Below, in pieces: positions 59,266 through 64,000 of a stretch of DNA of 64,000 nucleotides. The notes beneath the pieces are model-generated. The model ran no database searches, was not told where the DNA came from, and worked only from the letters and a program-made list of their open reading frames with translations. This stretch comes from Asanoa sp. WMMD1127. Its GTDB lineage: Bacteria; Actinomycetota; Actinomycetes; Mycobacteriales; Micromonosporaceae. The position numbers were made by a program, and so were the translations under genes. Positions within the stretch are counted from its first letter, which is position 1; the number at the start of each line of letters is the position of its first letter. The stretch spans positions 5,704,001 to 5,768,000 of the forward strand of contig NZ_JARUBP010000001.1 of the NCBI RefSeq assembly GCF_029626225.1, written 5' to 3'.

Positions 59266-60756
59266 ATGCCCCTCCGACCGATCATCGCCCGCACAGCCGC
59301 CCTCGGCGGGCTCGTCGCGGCGCTGCTGACCGGCTCGCCGGCCCACGCCGCGGCCCCGCGCGACCAGGTGCCCCTCGTCGACGCGGCGACCGTCGTCCGC
59401 TCCGCCGCCGAAGCGCTCGGCGGGGCCGGCCTCGCCTCCGTCGTCATCGAGGAGCGGACCGTCGCCGTGTTCTGGAAGGGCGACCTGCCGCCGGCCGTAC
59501 GCGCCGCCGTCGCCCGGGCGCGCTCGATCGCGCCGGTCCGCGTGGCCGCGGCGAAGTACTCCAAGGCCGAGCTGCTCGACGCCTCCGCGCGGATCGAGGC
59601 GCAGCTGGCGGCCGATCCCGGCTTCCACGGCATCAAGGCCCGGCCTGACGGCTCCGGCCTGGTCGTCAAGGTCGACGCGTCCGGCGCCCGCACGCTCGCG
59701 GCCACGGGCGGCGTCCCGGTCACGTTCAGCGTCGAGGAGCGGCTGCGGCCGGTCGCCCGCAACAACGACAGCGCGCCCTGGTCGGGCGGCGCTCAGATCA
59801 TCAACACGTCGATCGGGGCTGGCTGCACGGGCGGCTACGGCGTCAACACCCCGAGCGGGCCGGCCATCCTCTCTGCCGGCCACTGTGGACAGCCGGGCAA
59901 CCGGATCACCGACGGTGGCGGCGAGTTCATCGGCAACATCGGCGGCGACGACAACACCTACGACGTGCTGGTCATCCCGACCAGCACGGTCAGCAACCGG
60001 ATGTACGTCGGTGGCGGCGCCAGCAACCAGCAGTTGACGGTCACCGGCGGCGGGGCGCCGTTCGTCGGCGAGCGCCTGTGCCAGTCGGGCAACACCAGCG
60101 CCAACGCGGTCGGCGGCCAGATCTGCAACCTGCAGGTGCGGTTCGAGGGCACCGACTCGCAGCGGCTGTGGGAGGCAACGCAGACGGACGGTCAGATCGC
60201 CGCCCGACCCGGCGACAGCGGCGGCCCGGTCTACCTCGACCGGGGCGACGGCACCGTGACCGCCCGCGGCACCACGACCCGGGTCGCCGGTTCCGGGTTC
60301 GGCTTCGCGGGCTTCGAGAAGGCCCAGCAGCGGTTCGGGGTGTCCATCCCGGGCGGCAGCGGCGGCGGCCGGACCGGCCAGGTCGTCGGCGCCACGAGCG
60401 GCAAGTGCCTCGACATCAACGCCGGCGCCACGGCCGACGGCACGAAGATCCAGATCTGGACCTGCAACGGTACGACCGCGCAGCGCTGGACGATCGGCGC
60501 CGACGGCACGGTGCGCGGGCTGGGCAAGTGCCTGGACGTGCGGTCGAGCGGCACCGCCAACGGCACGATCGTGCAGCTGTGGGGCTGCAACGGCACGGGC
60601 GCGCAGGTCTGGGCCGCCGGGGCCAACGGGTCGCTGGTCAACCCGCGGTCGGGCCGCTGCCTCGACGTGGCCGGCAACGGCACCGCCGACGGCACGCAGA
60701 TCCAGCTCTGGGACTGCAACGGCACCGGCGCGCAGCGCTGGACCCTGCCGGCCTGA
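59266..60756 (+). CDS. Secreted S1 serine protease with C-terminal ricin-type lectin domain
   Basis: A 496-residue exported protease. Signal peptide (AALGGLVAALLTGSPAHAA), an alpha-lytic-type pro-region to about residue 160, then a chymotrypsin-fold domain with catalytic His in LSAGHCG, Asp in DNTYDVLVIP and Ser in ARPGDSGGPVY. A glycine linker leads to a beta-trefoil with three repeats (GKCLDINAGATADG, GKCLDVRSSGTANG, GRCLDVAGNGTADG, each ending in a QxW-like motif), which should bind a polysaccharide. AAGGAG precedes ATG 59266. Likely role: degradation of protein bound in a glycan matrix. Confidence 0.92.
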   Translation: MPLRPIIARTAALGGLVAALLTGSPAHAAAPRDQVPLVDAATVVRSAAEALGGAGLASVVIEERTVAVFWKGDLPPAVRAAVARARSIAPVRVAAAKYSKAELLDASARIEAQLAADPGFHGIKARPDGSGLVVKVDASGARTLAATGGVPVTFSVEERLRPVARNNDSAPWSGGAQIINTSIGAGCTGGYGVNTPSGPAILSAGHCGQPGNRITDGGGEFIGNIGGDDNTYDVLVIPTSTVSNRMYVGGGASNQQLTVTGGGAPFVGERLCQSGNTSANAVGGQICNLQVRFEGTDSQRLWEATQTDGQIAARPGDSGGPVYLDRGDGTVTARGTTTRVAGSGFGFAGFEKAQQRFGVSIPGGSGGGRTGQVVGATSGKCLDINAGATADGTKIQIWTCNGTTAQRWTIGADGTVRGLGKCLDVRSSGTANGTIVQLWGCNGTGAQVWAAGANGSLVNPRSGRCLDVAGNGTADGTQIQLWDCNGTGAQRWTLPA

Positions 60757-60762
60757 CCGGAT

Positions 60763-60793
60763 GTCGGCGGGCCGCCCACAGCGGCCCGCCGAC
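60763..60793 (+). terminator. Terminator after the protease gene
   Basis: GTCGGCGGGCCGC and GCGGCCCGCCGAC pair perfectly over 13 bases around the loop CCACA, starting seven bases after the stop codon. Confidence 0.88.
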
Positions 60794-60880
60794 GGGACAG
60801 CGGCCGGGACGCGGGCGCATTATCTTGATGCCGGTCTGTGGCCGACCGCGGCGACAGCGCGTGACCCAGGCAGAGGCGAG

Positions 60881-61846
60881 ATGACCGGCTGGCAGCCCCA
60901 CGACCCTTATTCCACCGGGCAACCACAGCCCTGGCCGGCCGGCGTGCCCGCCGGTGGTTACCTGCCGCCGCCGCAGCTGGGGCAGCCGGGCGCCGACCCG
61001 CTGGTCAGCCTCGACTTCAACGGCTGGTGGCAGCGGGGCATCATGATCGTCCGGCGCGGCTGGCGACCGCTGGCGGCGGTGCAGGCGGCCGGCGTGCTGC
61101 TGACCCTGCTCGTGCAGGCGCCGCCGGCCATCTACCTCGTGCTGACGGCGGACGACCTCGAACGGACGTTCACCACGACGGACACACCGGTGGCGGCCGA
61201 CTTCGCGCCGCTGCTCGGTGTGCTGGGCCTGACGGTGCTCGCCACCCTGCTCGGCGTCGTGGTCAGCGCGGTGATCACGCTCGCAGTCGTCCACATCGGA
61301 GTGAGCGCCGCGCTGGGGGCGCCGCAGCGGGTCAACGACGCGCTCAAACTCGCCGCCCGCCGGGTCCTACCGCTGATCGGCTGGCAGCTCCTCGCGATAC
61401 CCCTCTACGTGGTCGCCGTGTGCTTCTGCGTTCTCCCGGTGTTCTACGTGATGGCGGTGTTCGCGGTGCTGCCCGCGGTGGTGGCCGTCGAGCGGACCAA
61501 CGCGTTCAGCCGGTGCTTCACCCTCTTTCACCGCGACTTCGGCGCGTCCGCAGCCCGGATCGGCACGGTCATCGGCCTGCTGATCGCCACCGGCGTGGTC
61601 GGGGGCCTGCTCGGCGGCCTTGCCGAGGCGGCGATCAACGCCGCCGTCCCGGGCACCGGCGGCCTGGTGGCGGGCGCCGTTGTCGCGACGCTCGTCGGCG
61701 CGCTCCTCGGGGGAGCGGCAGCCGTGTTGGTCGCGCCGCTCACCCTCACCGCCTACGCGGACATGCGCGCCCGCACCGAACCCGTCAACGCACTGGTCAT
61801 CGCCCAGGAGCTGGGCATCGCGGCGCCGGCCAGCCAGCCGTGGTGA
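60881..61846 (+). CDS. Multi-span membrane protein with proline/glycine-rich N-terminus
   Basis: A 321-residue protein. The first 40 residues are Pro/Gly/Gln-rich (PYSTGQPQPWPAGVPAGGY), then FNGWWQRGIMIVRRGWRPL and about five or six hydrophobic segments (AVQAAGVLLTLLVQ, LLGVLGLTVLATLLGVVVSAV, VAVCFCVLPVFYVMAVFAVL, IGLLIATGVVGGLLGGL, ATLVGALLGGAAAVLVA). It resembles glycerophosphoryl-diester-phosphodiesterase membrane-domain or YIP1-like proteins, function unknown. GAGGCGAG precedes the ATG at 60881. It ends directly against the convergent decarboxylase gene. Confidence 0.72.
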   Translation: MTGWQPHDPYSTGQPQPWPAGVPAGGYLPPPQLGQPGADPLVSLDFNGWWQRGIMIVRRGWRPLAAVQAAGVLLTLLVQAPPAIYLVLTADDLERTFTTTDTPVAADFAPLLGVLGLTVLATLLGVVVSAVITLAVVHIGVSAALGAPQRVNDALKLAARRVLPLIGWQLLAIPLYVVAVCFCVLPVFYVMAVFAVLPAVVAVERTNAFSRCFTLFHRDFGASAARIGTVIGLLIATGVVGGLLGGLAEAAINAAVPGTGGLVAGAVVATLVGALLGGAAAVLVAPLTLTAYADMRARTEPVNALVIAQELGIAAPASQPW

Positions 61847-63267
61847 TCAGCGCACGACGCGGAACGTCTCCAGCGACGGGTCGGACGCGTCGGGAATCGT
61901 CATCCCGGCGGCCTTTCCGGCCCGCAGATAGTCGACCACCGCGGCGTTGAAGCGCTCGCCCGGCAGGATGGCCGGCACGCCCGGCGGGTAGGGGCTGACC
62001 ATCTCGGCCGACACCCGGCCGACCGGATCGGCGACCTGCTCGGTGCGGGCGAAGAAGGCGTCCCGCGGCAGCATCGCCTGCTCGAGGTTGAGCTCGTCCA
62101 GCGGCGGCACCCGCGGCGCCGGGCGGTCAGGCTCCGGGCGTCGCCGCACCAGATCCTCCAGCGCGGCCGCCAGGCGGTCGAGCGCCTCGTCGTCGTCGCC
62201 GAAGGTGAGCGAGAAGATCACCCGGCGGGCGTCGCCGAGCTGCACGACCAGCTCGTGCTCGGCCAGCATCCACTCCTTGACCTGGTACCCGGACAGGCCC
62301 AGGCCCGACACGTCCACGGAGAGCTTGTAGGGATCCCATTCCGCGACGCCGTCCTGGCCGATGATCGAGTCGTCGATGACCGTGAGGTCCGGCAGCTCGG
62401 CGAGCCGGTCACGCAGCCGGCCGACCCGGTGCAGGCCGTCGCCGATCAGCCGCTTCCCGTCGGCGACCATGCGGTGCCGGAAGCCGTCGATCGAGCCGTA
62501 CATCAGGGCCGACGGGCTCGTCGTGGTGATCAGGTCCAGCCGCAGCCGCAGGTCGACCGGGTCCACCAGGTCGCCGCCGACGATGATGATCGACGACTGG
62601 CAGAGCCCGCCGTCGGCCTTGTGCAGGCTCTGCACGCTCAGGTCGGCGCCCGCCCGGACGGCCGGCGTGGGCAGGTCCGGGTGGAACGGGTAGTGGGCGC
62701 CCCAGGCCTCGTCGACCAGCAGCGGGATGCCCCGGCGTGGCAGGCCTCGGCGGCGCCGTGCACGTCCGCGCCGGTGCCGTACTCCGTCGGGGTGATCATC
62801 AGGACGGAGCTGATGTCCGGGTCCCGGTCGAGCGCGGCGGACAGGTCGTCGGCGGTGGCCGGATGGGCGATCTGCCGCTCCTCGTCCCAACGGGGCCGCA
62901 GCCAGACCGGCCGGGCGCCGGCGAGGATCAGCGACGCCAGCACCGACTTGTGGATGTTGCGGTCCACCAGCATCGTGCGGCCGGGCCCGGTGACGGTCAG
63001 CACGGCGGTGTGCACGGAGATGCTGGAGCCGCAGGTGGTGAAGACGGTGTCACGGGCGCCGATCGCCTCCGCGAAGAGCCGTTCGGCCTTACCCACCGCC
63101 TGCTTGGCGCTGATGACGTCGGCCGCGAAGGCCCCGGGCGACAGCACGTCCGCGGCGCGCTGGTCCATGCTGCGGCCGAGCCGGTGCCCGGGTAGGGCGA
63201 ACGTGTAGCCGCCGGCCTCCCGGAGCTCCTCGATCGCCGTCAGCACGGGTGTCTGTTCCTGTCCCAT
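61847..63267 (-). pseudogene. Orn/Lys/Arg decarboxylase-family gene with a -1 frameshift
   Basis: The first 178 codons (63267 to about 62735) read LREAGGYTFALPGHRLGRSM, FTTCGSSISVHTAVLTV, MLVDRNIHKSVLASLILAGA and LMITPTEYGTGADV, the PLP-domain start of a fold-III-like Orn/Lys/Arg decarboxylase. The rest is in the next frame: IPLLVDEAWGAHYPFHPD, SLHKADGGLCQSSIIIVGGD (PLP-binding Lys), then the C-terminal domain with YPPGVPAILPGERF. Restoring one base in the run at 62728-62736 joins them as AEACHARGIPLLVDEAW, giving 473 residues, the normal length. Either a true pseudogene or a sequencing error. The product would decarboxylate a basic amino acid. Confidence 0.8.
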
Positions 63268-63437
63268 CCCGGCGGCGTACCCGGTCCGCGGTGGCCTAAT
63301 CCGCCTACCGCTCGTCTATGGCCTCGATCAACATCGGGTGCGTACCCGCCTCGTTCGGGGGTACACGCCGGCCGGTCGGCGGCCGAACTGGCGCTAGAAT
63401 TTCCGTGCCATCGGGTCGCACTGGAGAAGGGTGCGGG
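63268..63437. other. Divergent promoter region, no gene
   Basis: 170 bp between the decarboxylase start and the next rightward start. It must contain both promoters. A TAGAAT (63395-63400) in GCGCTAGAATTTCC is a good -10 candidate for the rightward gene, 37 bp before its GTG. Confidence 0.45.
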
Positions 63438-64000
63438 GTGCACGTGATCGAGGCATTCCGCGTCACGGAGCTCGGGCTCGCCGAAGCGCTGCGCCTGGGC
63501 GCCGGCCTGCGCGCCGCCGCCACCCCGGCGACCGACCTCGCCGCCGCCTGCGCCGCCGTCGCCGACGCCCTGCACGCCGCCCTGGTGGGCGACGACGCCG
63601 ACCTCGCGTTGATGTCGGTGCGCCTCTACCTCAGCGAGCCCGGGGCCGATCCGGCGCTCGTCGCGGCCGCCGGCGACGCGCCACCGCAGATGGCCACCGT
63701 TCGGGTGACGGCCAACCCGGCGCCGATCGACCTGGTCGTCGCCACCCTCGGCCCCGCGGCCGAGGCGGCGCCGCGCACCGTGTCGCCACGGCACGCCGTC
63801 GTGCACGCGCACCCCACCGACGACCAGCCGCTGCTCGTCGACGGCGCGGTGTCCGCGTTCGGGTTCGGCGCGGCGCTGCCCGGTGGCCGGCTCTTCGCGG
63901 TCGCGGCGTTCGCGCGGGTGCCGCTGCCGTGGGGCATCGGTCACCGGTTCGACATCGTCGCCGCCAACGCCCGGGTGGCGCTCCGCGCCGCGCTCGCGGA
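63438..64000 (+). CDS. Partial gene: possible sensor protein N-terminus, cut by window end
   Basis: A continuous rightward frame with strong G/C-ending codons starts at GTG 63438 (GGAGAAGG upstream) and runs off the window without a stop: 187 complete codons. It begins VIEAFRVTELGLAEALRLGA, continues as an alanine-rich helix, then strands such as LALMSVRLYLSEPG and GGRLFAVAAFARVPLPWG. The arrangement resembles the GAF-like input region of actinobacterial sensor kinases, but that is a guess. The family cannot be settled from this part. Confidence 0.65.
   Translation, partial: MHVIEAFRVTELGLAEALRLGAGLRAAATPATDLAAACAAVADALHAALVGDDADLALMSVRLYLSEPGADPALVAAAGDAPPQMATVRVTANPAPIDLVVATLGPAAEAAPRTVSPRHAVVHAHPTDDQPLLVDGAVSAFGFGAALPGGRLFAVAAFARVPLPWGIGHRFDIVAANARVALRAALA

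Overview
The window is very GC-rich DNA with tightly packed genes. Many GTG starts and 1-8 bp start/stop overlaps are present, along with a mycothiol-type DinB protein, a LigC-like ATP-dependent ligase and actinobacterial TANNNT leaderless promoters. This points to a filamentous actinomycete, most likely of the Micromonosporaceae; the family is an inference from protein style, not a search. No rRNA, tRNA, CRISPR array, complete insertion sequence or prophage was seen.

Layout. 1-6.1 kb: small accessory genes (M20 peptidase, a broken zinc-ribbon gene, a broken hypothetical gene, an MFS exporter, a toroid-fold protein). 6.1 kb: an IdeR/DmdR-type iron box sits between a leftward small protein and a rightward cysteine-poor ribosomal protein S4. 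6.8-10.5 kb: secreted M14 carboxypeptidase, a maltokinase-cap-like protein and a secreted endonuclease/phosphatase-fold protein. 10.5-24.2 kb: the centrepiece, a 13-gene leftward operon headed by its own LacI regulator. It runs through ribokinase, ribose pyranase, an ADP-ribosylglycohydrolase-family enzyme, a sugar-binding lipoprotein, two CUT1 permeases, sulfatase, secreted beta-helix glycosidase, second sulfatase, formylglycine-generating enzyme and two DUF202 membrane proteins. It reads as a dedicated uptake and breakdown route for a sulfated, probably ribose-containing glycoside.

24.3-32.4 kb: a GntR/YtrA-ABC exporter operon, a three-subunit PaoABC/xanthine-dehydrogenase-type molybdoenzyme started from a leaderless promoter, a DinB/TetR pair and a homocysteine methyltransferase. 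32.4-37.8 kb: a TPP-riboswitch-controlled thiamine operon (NCS1 permease, thiE, thiO, thiS, thiG, thiE/tenI-like, thiD). 37.9-39.0 kb is an atypical, gene-poor stretch. 39.0-43.8 kb: a DNA-repair glycosylase-like protein, GH15, secreted GH5 cellulase and an EmrB-type MFS pump. 43.8-54.7 kb: small stress and regulatory units, several with clear inverted-repeat operators (DUF998, SRPBCC-ArsR-SRPBCC, DUF6220), a DNA ligase, a beta-lactamase-fold protein without its catalytic motif, an SGNH lipase, a tandem GNAT and a coiled-coil protein. 54.8-64 kb: NmrA-like reductase, an animal-type heme peroxidase, a MarR/azoreductase pair with duplicated operators, an HTH protein, a secreted S1 protease with a ricin-type lectin domain, a membrane protein, a frame-broken Orn/Lys/Arg decarboxylase and a gene cut by the window end.

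Four reading frames (near 2053, about 2720, 32387 and 62734) are each exactly one base short of an intact gene. Either these are real pseudogenes or the assembly carries systematic single-base deletions. This matters for anyone using the annotation of thiD and the decarboxylase.
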